A stretch of DNA of 64,000 nt from positions 103,784 to 167,783 of the forward strand of contig CAUZLF010000205.1 in assembly GCA_963580285.1 (NCBI GenBank), written 5' to 3'. How positions within the stretch are numbered: the stretch's first letter is position 1; each line of letters begins with the position of its first letter. The notes under the pieces are model-generated. The model ran no database searches. It had not been told where the DNA came from and saw only the letters and a program-made list of their open reading frames with translations. The stretch comes from Lucinisca nassula. Its lineage: Eukaryota; Mollusca; Bivalvia; Lucinida; Lucinidae. This document shows, one piece after another, positions 1-10,884 of this stretch. The position numbers and the translations under genes are program-made.

Positions 1-2037
1 TTCAGAGAAGAAGATTTTTGAAGATTTTCCCCATGTAAGTCTATGTAAAACCATAGGGCCCCAGAGTGGGGGCATTTTTGGCCCCAGGGCTATAATTTTA
101 ACAATCTTGGTAGAGGTCCATTAGATGCAACTTCATACCAAATTTCAAAGTCCTGGGCCTTGTGGTTTCAGAGAAGATTTTTAAAGATTATCCCTATATA
201 AGTCTATGTAAAACCAAAGGGCCCCGGGACGGGGCCACTTTTGGCCCCAGCACTATAATTTGAATCATCTTGGTAGGGGTCCTTTAGAAGAAGCTTCATA
301 CCAAATATAAAAGACCTAGGCCTTGTGGTTTCAGAGAAGAAGATTTTTAAAGATTTTCCCTATATAAGTCTATGTAAAACCAAAGGGCCCCTGAGCGGGG
401 GCATTTTTGGCCCAAGGGCTATAATTTGAACAATCTTGGTAGGGGTCCACTAGATGAAGCTTCATACAAAATATCAAAGTCCTGGGCCTTGCGGTTTCAG
501 AGAAGAAGATTTTTAAAGATTTTCCCTATATAAGGCCATGTAAAACCAAAGGGTCCCAGTCGGAGGCTTTTTTTGCCCCAGCACTATAATTTGAACAATC
601 TTGGTAGGGGTCCACTAGATAAAGCTTAATTCCAAATATCAAAGTCCTGGGCCTTGCAGTTTCAGAGCAGAAGATTTTTAAAGATTTTCCCTATATAAGC
701 CTATGTAAAACCAAAGGGCCCGGCGGCGGGGACATTTTTGGCCTCAGCACTATCATTTGAATAATCTTGTTAGGGGTCTTTTAGATGAAGCTTCATACCA
801 AATATAAAAGACCTAGGCCTTGTGGTTTCAGAGAAAAGGATTTTTAAAGATTTTCCCTATATAAGTCTATGTAAAAAAAAAGGGCCCCTGAGCGGGGGCA
901 TTTTTGGCCCAAGGGCGATAGTTTGAACAATCTTGGTAGAGGTCCATTGGATGAAGCTTCATTCTAAATATCAAAGTCCTGGACCTTGCGGTTTCAGAGA
1001 AGAAGATTTTTAAAGATTTTCCCTATATAAGTCTATGTAAAACCAAAGGGCCCCTGAGCAGGGGGATTTTTGGCCCAAGGGCTATAATTTGAACAATCTT
1101 GGTAGGGGTCCACTAGATGAAGCTTCATACAAAATATCAAAGTCCTGGGCCTTGCGGTTTCAGAGAAGAAGATTTTTAAAGATTTTCCCTATATAAGCCT
1201 ATGTAAAACCAAAGGGCCCCAGGTGGAGGCTTTTTTTGCCCCAGCACTATAATTTGAACAATCTTGGTAGGGGTCCACTAGATAAAGCTTAATACCAAAT
1301 ATCAAAGTCCTGGGCCTTGCAGTTTCAGAGCAGAAGATTTTTAAAGATTTTCCCTATATAAGCCTATGTAAAACCAAAGGGCCCGGGGGTGGGGACATTT
1401 TTGGCCTCAGCACTATCATTTGAATAATCTTGTTAGGGGTCTTTTAGATGAAGCTTCATACCAAATATAAAAGACCTAGGCCTTGTGGTTTCAGAGAAAA
1501 GGATTTTTAAAGATTTTCCCTATATAAGTCTATGTAAAAACAAAGGGCCCCTGAGCGGGGGCATTTTTGGCCCAAGGGCGATAATTTGAACAATCTTGGT
1601 AGAGGTCCAATGGATGAAGCTTCATTCTAAATATCAAAGTCCTGGACCTTGCGGTTTCAGAGAAGAAGATTTTTAAAGATTTTCCCTATATAAGGCCATG
1701 TAAAACCAAAGGGCCCCGGAACGGGGGCATTTTTTGCCCCAGCACTATAATTTGAACAATCTTGGTAGGGGTCCACTAGATAAAGCTTAATACCAAATAT
1801 CAAAGTCCTGGGCCTTGCAGCTTCAGAGCAGAAGATTTTTAAAGATTTTCCCTATATAAGCCTATGTAAAACCAAAGGGCCCGGGGGCGGGGACATTTTT
1901 GGCCTCAGCACTATCATTTGAATAATCTTGTTAGGGGTCTTTTAGATGAAGCTTCATACCAAATATAAAAGACCTAGGCCTTGTGGTTTCAGAGAAAAGG
2001 ATTTTTAAAGATTTTCCCTATATAAGTCTATGTAAAA
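1..2037 (+). repeat. Tandem array, unit about 166 bp
   Basis: About twelve head-to-tail copies of a unit of roughly 166 bp. Each carries the landmarks TTTCAGAGAAGAAGATTTTT, a GGGCCCC/GGGGGC block, CTATAATTTGAACAATCTTGG and AAGCTTCATACCAAATAT. The array is cut by the left window edge. A variant unit (GGCCTCAGCACTATCATTTG) recurs near 745, 1405 and 1900, so units are also arranged in a higher-order pattern of four and then three units. The same unit forms the core of the element at 5911-7489. No open reading frame of note. I read it as the core of a non-autonomous element that ends at 3026. Confidence 0.9.
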
Positions 2038-2910
2038 CTAGAGTGTTCACAAGTTTTTTCTTTAATTTGACCTACTGACCTACTTTTTGACCCGAAAAGA
2101 CCTTTATTCAAACTTAGCCAAGATATTGTCACAATGACCATTCTGAGCAAGATTAATGATTTAACCAAACTTGTGGCCTCCTGAGTATTCACAAGGTTTT
2201 TCTATGATTTGACCTACTGACCTACTTTTCAACCGGACATGACCCATATTCAAACTTGACCGAGATATTGTCATGATGATCATTCTGAGCAAGTTTGATT
2301 ATGATTGGACCAAAATTGTGGCCCCTAGGGTGTTCACAAGGTTTTTATATGATTTGACCCGCTGACCTACTTTTTAACCCGATATGACCCATATTCGAAC
2401 TGGACTGAAATATTGTCACAATGGTCATTCTGAGCAAGTTTCATGATAATTGGACCAAAACAGTGGCCTTCAGAGTGTTCACAAGGTTTTTCTATGATTT
2501 GACCTACTGACCTACTTTTTGACCGGACATGACCCATATTCGAACTTGACCAAGATATTGTCATGATGATCATTCTGAGCAAGTTTGATTATGATTGGAC
2601 CAAAATTGTGGCCTCTAGGGTGTTCACAAGGTTTTTCTATGATTTGACCCGCTGACCTACTTTTTAAGCCGACATGATCCATATTCAAACTTCACTAAAA
2701 TATTGTCACAATGATCATTCTGAGCAAGTTTGATGATGATTGGACCAAAATTGTGGCCTCTCGAGTGTTCACAAGGTTTTTCTATGATTTGACCTACTGA
2801 CCTACTTTTTTACCCGACATGACCCAAATTCGAACTTGACCGAGATATTGTCATGATTATCATTCTGAGCAAGTTTGATGATAATTGGACCAAAACTGTG
2901 GCCTCTAGTG
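2038..2910 (+). repeat. Second tandem array, unit about 146 bp
   Basis: Six copies of a unit of about 146 bp, unrelated to the 166-bp unit. Each starts near GTGTTCACAAGGTTTTTCTA and contains GACCTACTGACCTACTTTTT and GATATTGTCA. It follows the first array without a gap and runs into the hairpin terminus at 2911-3026. One element has therefore captured two different tandem cores, or one element inserted into another. Short ORFs here are by-products of the repeat. Confidence 0.88.
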
Positions 2911-3026
2911 TGTTCACAAGAAAAAGTTTACGCACGACGGACGACGGACGACGGACGACGCACGACGACGCCGGACATCTTACTGTCACAAAAGCTCACC
3001 ATGACCTTCGGTCAGGTGAGCTAAAA
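2911..3026 (+). mobile_element. Hairpin 3' terminus of tandem-core element
   Basis: The landmarks are AAAAAGTTTACGCACGACGG, a GACGGAC microsatellite, then GTCACAAAAGCTCACC, a hairpin, and AGGTGAGCTAAAA. The hairpin pairs GCTCACC-A-TGACC with GGTCAGGTGAGC around a TTC loop. The element at 5911-7489 ends the same way but with different stem bases. A conserved end with a hairpin and a tandem-repeat core resembles the pearl/DINE-1-like elements attributed to Helentron-type rolling-circle transposition; that assignment is inference. Confidence 0.75.
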
Positions 3027-4526
3027 ATATCACAATTTTTCATCATAAAATCGTCATTTTTTTGGCGAAAAAAATTACTACCGGGTATGTATTTGTATAG
3101 GTGTGTTTTCATAATGAGATGCTATGAAAGAAATGTCTGAGTAAGCAATGCATACCGACCAGTCAAGATCTATACTAGTGCTCATTCCTTCAGCACTGTG
3201 AAGAGTGGTTTTCCCTTGATACTCTGGTTTCCTGCACTATGTTAAACCACAATATGCAAAATAACCTCAACATTCAAGAATATTTAACCCCTGTCCTGCT
3301 GAATAAAATAATTTTGCCACACCCATTGCTGACTCTTAACCAATCAAATTACTTGACATAATGTATTTGTTGAATTCACAAACTGAATGACAGTGTAGAT
3401 CCTGATCAGATGGCTTCTTTCAGAAGTGTCCAATGAAGTTATTGCAAAAAAAAAAAGATAAAAAATCTACTTTAGTAATCATGGTGGAGAATTCAGAATA
3501 AACCCCCAACTGGTAAAGTCACAATATACACATACAGTGATTCTGTGAATATCAGGCCTCATACTGACAAAGTTTTTCTATGCCTGAAAGGCCTGATTTT
3601 GCAGCCTTAACCCTTATCCTGCTGAACATGACAACCATTCCCTTTGCAAACAGTGTAGATCCAGATCAGATGGCTTCTTCAAAGCCATCTGATCAGTATC
3701 TACACTATAATGCAGTTTGTGAATTTAATGAATACATTATATCAAGTAATTTGATTGACTGATAGTCAAAAATGGGCACACCGGTAGAGGTACAACGTGA
3801 CGCGACTGAGTACAACAAACGCTACCCTCTTTTTGTTTTGACAGGAGAAGTGTGAGTTCAATGTTTCCTTTATTTTGTCTAACATATCACGATTTACGTT
3901 TTTCTGTTGGTTTTGTGATGACAACAGATTGTGTTTTTGTTGTTTTGTCCAAATTTTAAGTTATGACACGGTCAGAGAAGGGAAATCAAAGCCATAAGTT
4001 AGGCCAAAATAGGTAGAAAAACAAAACGTCAAGTTTTAAGGGTCTATCAATCAGATATAAATGACATATATACGAGCATTCTTGGGTTTTTCATGCCTCT
4101 AGGCATCGAAGTAAGTATACTATTTTTAATAATTCATAAAAACATTTAGAATAAGAATCGTACCGATTTTTCTCGGCTCACTACCTTGAAACACGGGTAC
4201 ACCTTACCATGGATCATGTGTTGAGTCTGAGTACACTAAACACGGAACAAATGGAACAACAAACACGGATATGAAAAACCGAATCTGGACGTTTTTACCC
4301 ATTATAAGCGCCATTTTTCAAGAAACAGCCAAGAGGAACGATACATATTTGCCCTTTAGTTGAAAAATTACAATATGCACAGTATGCGCTTGGCCATTCC
4401 TAAAACAAAAAAGTGTTTTGGGTTGCAAGGTGTGTTTATGACATGGAGACAACTTTTTACAACAGATGCACAATAAACAGTCGCTCTAATCCATCAAAAA
4501 ATGTCACAAAATAACCTGTTGTTTGT
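3027..4526. other. No gene seen; repeat remnants
   Basis: Positions 3027-3120 match the flank of the foldback family seen at 51228-51266 and 51791-51835. They serve as an uninterrupted copy of the site into which a PLE fragment inserted near 51267. A short foldback lies at 3647-3708. Around 4190-4300 there is a diverged repeat also present near 11211-11290. Nothing else is recognisable. Confidence 0.6.
3647..3708. repeat. Short foldback MITE, GGCTTC subtype
   Basis: Inverted repeat: CAGTGTAGATCCAGATCAGA, an inner stem TGGCTTC/GAAGCCA type, then TCTGATCAG and ATCTACACT. It is the first of about sixteen copies in the window. All share the outer arms (CAGTGTAGA-CC-GATCAGA and its complement) but differ in the inner stem. 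They are probably non-autonomous DNA transposons (MITEs). No transposase is linked to them here. Confidence 0.85.
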
Positions 4527-4815
4527 TTGAACTGAGCTTTAACGTCCCCGTCGACACTATTAAGGTCATTTTGGAATTGTTTCCAATTTTGCAAGTCTTT
4601 TTATCCGTCATTGATATTTAACGACATCTCAAATCTGCCGCCCAAGGAGACTAATAGGGTTCACATGTATATGAAGGAACGGTCGGACTCGCACCACTTT
4701 GCCTGGGAAGACTAAGACCTTCTAAGTGGTTAACCAGTAGTCCTGTGCGACGGGATTCAGCTCTGTGTGGAAGTATCATGCAGTCCATTTATTTCCACAA
4801 GCAGCGGTGGATGGG
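4527..4815 (+). repeat. Family S interspersed repeat, about 300 bp
   Basis: Copy of a dispersed repeat. It starts near GTTTGAAC/GATTTGAGGTTTAACGTCCCC and continues through GTCAACACTGT, GGTCATTTTGGAGACGTTGC, ATGAAATGACATCTCAA, GGGTTTATAAGCATG, CTTTGCCTGGGCAGGCTTAG, GTTTACCAGTACT and GTGGAAGCATCATGCAGCCC. It ends near CAAGCCCCNATGGGCGGGG. About twelve copies in both orientations are present in the window. It is SINE-like in size and copy number, but I do not recognise a clear pol III promoter in it. Confidence 0.75.
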
Positions 4816-5039
4816 GCCCAAGAATAACTTGTACATAAACATGTAAACAATATAAAACTACAGAGGGACCTTCAAATAGCCAACAATGAGCTATACTGAG
4901 CAAAACCAACTTCAATGAGACAACACTTACAGTGCATCCACAAGAATCTGCAAAATAATTTGTTAGTACAGAGGTTGCGCATGCACATAGTCTGATCGCT
5001 GAAAGCGATCAAATTCTACGAGCAAAAAAAGACTAGCCC

Positions 5040-5345
5040 CGTTTCACAAGTTCTTGCACACCAGACGAGGAAATCCTAGATTTTATCCTGGGATAGAAAC
5101 TTTTATCCTACCCGGGTTTTCTACGAAGGGCTGGCACTGAAGTCTAGAATTATAAGGTGTTTAACTCAAAGGGTGTCTGATGTGCGCTATTTGTATAGGA
5201 AGTCGTGGACGCTGCCCCTAATGCGACGTCACTAAACGTCACAATGGACGTTAGCAGTCGAAGTGACCGCATATTCAAAATCTATGTTTTAAGATTTAAG
5301 TAATGCAAGAAAAAGAATCTGAAATGGGTGTGCCATGAAATGTTC
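5040..5345 (+). repeat. Dispersed repeat R1, copy 1
   Basis: Shares ordered blocks with 32940-33222: TTCTTGCACACCAGAC, AGGAAATC, TTTTATCCTGGGATAGAAA, CGTCACTAAAC, CGAAGTGAC and ATGCAAGAAAAAGA. It is clearly homologous but diverged between the blocks. No coding capacity. Confidence 0.7.
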
Positions 5346-5769
5346 TCTTTGGTAATCATTCTGTTTTACTCACCTCATAAACCAGGGGTCCTGGGAGTCG
5401 ATTTTTGGCTTCTCCAAACTTTCTGGCGAGTCGTTAAATGAGGCCCCCTCTCTGTATAACCTTAGGGGGTTGCTGAGATGTATAACTCAAAATACACACA
5501 CGGTCATTCTCTCCCTTTCACTGACTCAAGAAGGGTGGTTGTCAAATTCTGGCGTAAGAATATGCACAGTGCTGGTTTTATAAGCCTTCAAGGTAAACTA
5601 ACTGGCTCGATGTGACCTAAATAGTGCTTGCTGGGCTGTTAAACTCCCAACCAAACGAAGAAACAAGCCAGACAAAGAAATCAGTGTGAGGGATAGATAG
5701 GAAAGTTTGTCCATCATACCCAGGGGCGTAGCTACCTGTACGTAGATACGCACGTGCGTACACATTACA

Positions 5770-5908
5770 AACGTAAAAAGTAGACGTAGAAGAAAAAGAA
5801 GAAGAAAAAGAAGAGGAAGGAGAAGAAGAAAAATAAGAAGAAAAAGAAGAAAAAGAAGAAGAAGAAAAAAGGAGAAGAAGATGATGAAAAAGAAGAAGAA
5901 AAAGTATA
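5770..5908 (+). repeat. GAA-rich purine tract
   Basis: A low-complexity purine tract (GAA/AAG) on the plus strand. It resumes at 7490 after the inserted element 5911-7489, so that element landed in the middle of a microsatellite. The 126-residue ORF on the other strand is a poly-Leu/Phe artefact. Confidence 0.85.
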
Positions 5909-5910
5909 AA

Positions 5911-7489
5911 ACAAGAGGCCCAGAGGGCCCTGAATCGCTCACCTGAGAATTAGTGTCTCCAGTACATTCTAGGCCCAAGGGCTATAATTTGAACAAACTT
6001 GGTAATGGTCCACTAGATGAAGCTTCATACCAAATATCAAAGACCTGGGCCTTCTGGTTTCAGACAAGAAGATTTTTAAAGGTTTTCCCTATATAAGCCT
6101 ATGAAAAACAAAAGGGTCCCTGGGGTGGGGGCATTTTTGGCCCAAGGGCTATAATTTGAACAATCTTGAAAGAGGTCCACTAGATGAAGCTTCACACCAA
6201 ATACCAAAGATCTGGGCCTTGCGGTTTCAGAGAAGAAGATTTTTAAAGATTTTCCCTGTATAAACCTATGTAAAACCAAAGGCCCCCAGGGCGGGAGCAT
6301 TTTTGGCCCCAAGGCTATAATTTGAACAATCTTAGTAAAGGTCTACCAGGTAAAGCTTCACACCAAATATTAAAGACCTGGGCCTTGTGATTTCAGAGAA
6401 GAAGATTTTTTAATGATTTTCCCTATATAAGCCTATGTAAAACCATAGGCCCCAACGCTGGGGGCATTTTGGCCCCCAGGGCTATAATTTGAACAATCTT
6501 GAAAGAGGTCCACTAGATGAAGCTTCATACCAAATATCAAAGATCTGGGCCTTGCGGTTTCAGAGAAGAAGATTTTTAAAGATTTTCCCTGTATAAGCCT
6601 ATGTAAAACCAAAGGCCCCCGGTGCAGGGGCATTTTTGGCCCAAAGGCTATAATTTGAACAATCTTAGTAGAGGTCCACCAGGTAAAGCTTCACACCAAA
6701 TATTAAAGACCTGGGCCTTGTGGTTTCAGAGAAGAAGTTTTTTTAATGACTTTCACTATATAAGCCTATGTAAAACCATAGGCCCCCGCCCCGGGGGCAT
6801 TTTGGCCCCCAGGGCTATAATTTGAACAATTTTGAAAGTGGTCCACTAGATGAAGCTTCATACCAAATATCAAAGATCTGGGCCTTGCGGTTTGAGAGAA
6901 GAAGATTTTTAAAGATTTCCCCTGTATAAGCCTATGTAAAACCAAAGGCCCCCGGGGCGGGGGCATTTTTGGCCCCAAGGCTATAATTTGAACAATCTTA
7001 GTAGAGGTCCACCAGGTAAAGCTTCACACCAAATATTAAAGACCTGGGCCTTGTGGTTTCAGAGAAGATTTTTTAATGAATTTCCCTATATAAGCCCATG
7101 TAAAACCAAAGGCCCCCGGGGCGGGGGCATTTTGGTCCCCAGGGCTATAATTTGAACAATCTTGGTAGAGGTCCACTAGATGAAGCTTCATACCAAATAT
7201 TGAAGACCTGGGCCTTGCGGTTTCAGAGAAGAAGATTTTTAAAGTTTTCGTTTAAAAAATCTATTTTTAGCTCCTGTGACCTAGATGTGTAATGGACCGG
7301 AACCATTTGAACAACTTTGAAAGGGGACCACCTAAGGATCATTCCTGTGAAGTTTGGTCAAAATCCGATCAGTGGTTTAGGAGGAGATGTCATTTGAACA
7401 AAAAGTTTACGCACGCACACACGCACTGACGACGGACAAAAAGTGATCACAAAAGCTCACCTTGTCACTTCGTGACAGGTGAGCTAAAA
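5911..7489 (+). mobile_element. Complete tandem-core element with terminal hairpin
   Basis: Begins ACAAGAGGCCCAGAGGGCCC then TGAATCGCTCACCTGAG. It has a core of about eight 166-bp-type units (TTTCAGAGAAGAAGATTTTT to CTGGGCCTTG), then a unique 3' part starting TAGCTCCTGTGACCTAGATG. It ends with AAAAAGTTTACGCACGCACA, CACAAAAGCTCACC, a TTC-looped hairpin and AGGTGAGCTAAAA. The 5' GCTCACCTGA and 3' GACAGGTGAGC are complementary, giving subterminal inverted repeats. It sits inside a GAA tract, so both ends are visible. Like oyster pearl elements it has fixed ends and a variable tandem core. It encodes no protein and must be mobilised in trans. Confidence 0.8.
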
Positions 7490-7575
7490 GAAGAAGAGGA
7501 AGGAAAAAAAAAGAAGCAAAGAGAAGAAGTAAGAAGAAAAAGAAGAAGAAAATGATGATGATGATGATGATGATC
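7490..7575 (+). repeat. GAA/GAT microsatellite
   Basis: Continuation of the purine tract interrupted by the element ending at 7489. It finishes with a run of ATG/GAT triplets. Low complexity, no gene. Confidence 0.85.
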
Positions 7576-7585
7576 CTCTGCCACA

Positions 7586-7653
7586 GGGACCGCACTTACA
7601 GGAAAGAATTTGCTCCCTAATGGGAGCAAATTCTTTCCTGTAAGAGTGGTCCC
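7586..7653. repeat. 68-bp foldback, TTACAGG type
   Basis: A 32-nt arm (GGGACCGCACTTACAGGAAA onward), a 4-nt loop TAAT and a 32-nt complementary arm with two mismatches. A second member with altered but still paired arms is at 27787-27855. A foldback MITE is the likely origin. Confidence 0.85.
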
Positions 7654-7731
7654 CATTTGGTAAACGGAGTTATTATTTTTAGTATTTTCTTTGGTTTGCG
7701 TACAAATGATTTTCTTCCAGCTACGCCCGTG

Positions 7732-8046
7732 ATACTGTTACGTCCCACAACTTCTAATCATGAATTATCTTCCTTAGCCTACAGGCTTATAACCAATGAC
7801 AACTGCGTCATGGATACGACTCTTTCGCACAGAGTCGATTATTTTTTTTTCAGCTATGCTCCATTGCTTCATTATGGCTGTCATGTCGGAAGATGGTGGC
7901 TCGCCAGGGAATTGACTTTCTTCGCAAAAATGACCTCGCGTCAACATACGGACTTGAAAAAAAGGGGTGAGGTGTTACGGCCCGCAGCACCTAACCTTCA
8001 TTATACCTGCCTTGGTTGATTATGCGGAAGACAACTGAGGAAGACA
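7732..8046. other. No gene seen
   Basis: Unique-looking sequence with an 11-T run. The ORF that crosses it (7657-8019) has no recognisable domain and I do not call it a gene. Confidence 0.5.
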
Positions 8047-8125
8047 GTGGACTCTTTGGCTTAGTGCTTAGAGCAGTTGATTTTACCCGATTGTCCCAGG
8101 TTCGAATCTCACCATAAGCGATTTT
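8047..8125 (+). repeat. tRNA-derived SINE head
   Basis: TGGCTTAGTGCTTAGAGCAG resembles a pol III A box with the usual GG spacing, and CAGGTTCGAATCTC is a strong B box about 35 nt downstream. The aminoacyl arms do not pair well and no CCA-type end is present. I therefore call it a SINE head rather than a tRNA gene. Confidence 0.65.
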
Positions 8126-8289
8126 TCCCCTTTTTACAACTATGCTTCTCTCCATTGTTACGACATTCATGTCGTAAGAATACCCAAGTAAGAGTCTTAT
8201 ATTCTTTATTTCAGAAAGATACATTATGGCTGAGTTTGAGTTTAGTGATTACCCCAACAACATGTATACTTTTGCCGAACCTAACAGTG

Positions 8290-8392
8290 AAACTTAGGAT
8301 TGGGCTCAAGTTTTGTCTGGTGTCTCACAAGGTGCCGTTTTCGGTCCAGTTTTGTTCTTCGTGGACATTAATGACATTTTTACTGCCATTGT
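8290..8392 (+). pseudogene. LINE reverse transcriptase fragment
   Basis: Translates in one frame to QVLSGVSQGAVFGPVLFF then DINDI. This is reverse-transcriptase motif B (SGVPQG-VLGPLLF) and the start of the segment leading to motif C. Only about 30 residues are left. It is on the opposite strand from the RT remnants at 9040-9940. Confidence 0.75.
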
Positions 8393-8407
8393 GTAACAGG
8401 TGACAAA

Positions 8408-8510
8408 ATGCTACACACCTTTGGCCCGGCCGGGGTTCGAACCCGGGCCGACGGATTGATAAGCAAATCTACCACGTTGCTGTTAAAGCCGGCTTGTACC
8501 GAAAGGCAGA
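8408..8510 (-). repeat. tRNA-like SINE head
   Basis: On the minus strand, GGCCCGGGTTCGAACCCCGG forms a perfect B box/T-arm, with CAACGTGGTAGATTTGC upstream as a weak A box. The anticodon arm is not convincing, so a functional tRNA gene is unlikely. A SINE head or tRNA-derived remnant is the better reading. Confidence 0.5.
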
Positions 8511-8801
8511 ACAAGTGTGCTATATACCTATACGTTATGATATTCTCCCCCTCCACATTGAAATTCGCCCTCGAATTTCTGGGAGTCCGAGAATCATGTG
8601 AAATGACACACAAGGAGTTTTAATGCACGAACCCTCAATTTTATTGGTTCTCTGCCTAGTTATCTGCTTAATGTATTGCATTAAACGGCCTTAAAACTCA
8701 CTCCAGTAACACACCCGTGCGACATAGTGTATTTTTTCACATCTCCTAAATGGCTACTTCTCTGATGAAAATCCGTGATATGTTTCTTATTTATACTGCA
8801 A

Positions 8802-8871
8802 ACATAGGTTGTGGGTGCTCATTAGAATCGTCTCAAGGAGGCGGTTCTAACGTGTACTGCACAACCTATGT
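8802..8871. repeat. Foldback of the TAGATTGTGGGTACTC family
   Basis: ACATAGGTTGTGGGTGCTCA and AGAATCGTCTC pair imperfectly with GGCGGTTCTAACG and TGCACAACCTATGT. It belongs to a family with members at 13506-13572, 30009-30115 and 51147-51228, plus degraded pieces near 44098, 57235 and 57605. Confidence 0.75.
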
Positions 8872-9106
8872 CTTATAGCAGATATAATAAAAAAGTATGT
8901 ATATCCCCTTAAATCACAGTTTTCTCTATATAAAGTAAGGAGTGTTCATTTCACGGACTTGTTCGCATGATGTCATGCGACATTTTCATGTCTATCCATT
9001 TGGTTCCGAAGTTTACGTTAGTCCTCTGTAACTCTAATTTCCCGGCAGTATACCCAGTCGCCTGCGAACAGTCTTATTTCTGAGTCAATGTCGGTGGAAA
9101 AATGTA

Positions 9107-9420
9107 TATTTGTTTGTTTGTTTGATTTCAGGTTTATCGTCCCCGTCAACACTGTAAAGGTCATTTTGGAGACGTTGCTTCCAATTTTGTGGGACTTTTA
9201 CCCGACATTGAGATGAAATGACATCTCAAGCCCTGTCGCCCAATGAAACCAATAGGGTTTATTAGCATGGACGGTCTGCCTCGCACCCCGGTTCCTGGAC
9301 AGGCTTAGATCCTCTAAGCGGTTTACCAGTACTAGTGTGCGGGCCGGATTCAGCTCTGCGTGGAAGCATCATGCAGCCCATATATTTCTTCAAGCCCCTA
9401 TGGGCGGGGCCTTGAAAGTA
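9107..9420 (+). repeat. Family S repeat inserted in LINE remnant
   Basis: Full-length family S copy (TTTGATTTCAGGTTTATCGT to TGGGCGGGGC) lying between two blocks of one LINE remnant. The LINE text breaks after GTGGAAAAATGTAT and resumes at ATGATTAATATACAGGGAG. Both ends of this S copy are therefore defined by the host sequence. This shows that family S is mobile rather than part of a larger array. Confidence 0.75.
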
Positions 9421-9515
9421 TGATTAATATACAGGGAGTATAACAGAGGACTAAGAACAGACCCGTTCGGGACCCAGACAAAACTGGAACACACTCCATA
9501 TAATCGCCATTAACT

Positions 9516-9734
9516 TATATTAGGTCCATACATATCATTTACAACAATAGCTGAAACTTTAGGTGACCAATGCTCCCCGTGGGAGCCAATTTCTGAGTTT
9601 TTGCAAAATTTCAAGGGGAGATAATTCAGCCAAAAATTAGATATGGCCCTTGGTCAGAATGGGCAAATATTATATCCCCCCCCCCCCCCCCCCCCGAATC
9701 AAAGATTCTTGGGGGTGGGGGATGGCATAAAACT
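9516..9734. repeat. Insert with poly-C run
   Basis: Sequence absent from the related LINE at 25666-27452. It has about 21 consecutive C near 9677-9697 followed by GGGGGTGGGGG. No coding potential. Confidence 0.5.
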
Positions 9735-10082
9735 TACTATTTTCAGTAGCAAAGAAAGGAATCTATAAATTCAAGAGTTTCACCTCCCCAACAATGCCGA
9801 AACTAAATAAGTTGGGTTTCAGTTGTTCATAAGTGGGGATGTGGTAAAAACATTCTGGAAAGCCAGAATAAATGTGTTCACCCGTCCCCTTTGTCCAAGA
9901 TTTTTACCCAACCCTTTAAAATTCGCATGTGTATAAGTTCGGAGATCATATTGAGAATCAAACAGGCATTAAAGAGTATGTAACAGCAAAATGGATCGTT
10001 TTGAATTAAAAACAGCATCATGTATCATGCCTTCGCTGGCGTATTAAAGAGTTTTATTATTGCCACGCTTTTCGAAGAAAAA

Positions 10083-10800
10083 GTGGGGATATTGTAATGG
10101 TCTTCGTCGTCCGTACGTACGTCCGTACGTACGTCAGTCCGTCCGTCCATCTTACCGGATAACTCCTCCTATATCAAAGCGAACGGCATGATGAGTAGAA
10201 AACATTACAACCAAAATTTGACCCCTGGGGTCAATTTTGTGGTCACCAGAGGTCAAAATCTGATTTTGACCCCTTTACCGGATAACGCCTCCTTTGGGAA
10301 CTGATAGATCTTTGGTCTGGGGAGTGCATGACACGTTTGGAATTTTGATCACCCCTACGGGTGGGCCCAGGGGGTGGGGCCCGCGGGGGTCAAAAATCAA
10401 AATTTCGAGAACATGGTAGTGTAATATATCAAAGCGAACGGCATGATGAGTAAAAAACATTACAACCAAAATTTGATCCCTGGGGTCAATTTTGAGGTCA
10501 CCATAGGTCAAAAACTGATTTTGACCCCTTTACCCCCATACATTGCTGTTACCGGATAACTCCTCCTAGACCGTTATAGATAGAAACTTGAAACTTTGGG
10601 AACTGATAAAACTTTGGTCTGGGGAGTGCATAACACTTTCGGAATTTCGATCCTACCCCTGAGAGTGGGGCCAGGGGTGGGTCACCTTGGGGATAAAAAA
10701 TCAAAGTTTTCAGAACATGGTCGTGTAGCATATTAAATCGAACGGCATGATGAGTACAATACATCACAATCAAAATTTTACCCCTCGGGTCAAACACCCC
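10083..10800 (+). repeat. Imperfect tandem repeat, about 250-300 bp unit
   Basis: Starts with a GTACGTACGTCC/GTCCGTCC microsatellite, then three copies carrying ACCGGATAAC-CCTCC, TATCAAAGCGAACGGCATGA (10171, 10425 and a diverged copy near 10731) and GGTCTGGGGAGTGCAT. It resembles the tandem-core elements elsewhere, but I cannot see a terminal hairpin. The 78- and 82-residue ORFs on the other strand are repeat by-products. Confidence 0.7.
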
Positions 10801-10884
10801 TAGGGGATGGCCCAGGGGGTGGGGCTCGCTGGGAAGCGTGGGGATATGCGATGGATTGTCATCGACTGCGCGATTCTAGTTTCA

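Larger units (their letters stand above)
5721..7731. mobile_element. Possible hAT-like element defined by ends
   Basis: CAGGGGCGTAGCTACCTG at 5721 and the near-complement CAGCTACGCCCGTG ending at 7731 form imperfect terminal inverted repeats of the CAGGG type common in hAT elements. Between them are GAA-rich tracts and the complete tandem-core element at 5911-7489. No transposase and no clear 8-bp target duplication are visible, so this is tentative. Confidence 0.4.
9040..9940 (-). pseudogene. Shredded LINE RT, two insertions
   Basis: Three blocks match the minus-strand LINE at 25666-27452: 9040-9106 (TGCGAACAGTCTTATTTCTG, around the motif C region), 9421-9515 (GAGGACTAAGAACAG, motif B region) and 9735-9940 (TAGCAAAGAAAGGAATCTAT through AGAATAAATGTGTTCACC, motif A region). 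Between them sit a family S repeat (9107-9420) and an unrelated segment with a long poly-C (9516-9734). It is a dead copy of the same LINE family, useful as a clock for the family S insertion. Confidence 0.75.

Noticed and set aside
1..2037. CRISPR array
   Set aside because: Tandem units without variable spacers in a eukaryotic genome.
5598..5978. 126-residue Leu/Phe-rich membrane protein
   Set aside because: Minus-strand reading of a GAA-rich microsatellite.
7657..8019. 120-residue ORF
   Set aside because: No domain, no splice context, and it spans a transposon end; treated as chance.
8408..8510. Functional tRNA gene
   Set aside because: Excellent B box, but no convincing acceptor stem or anticodon arm.
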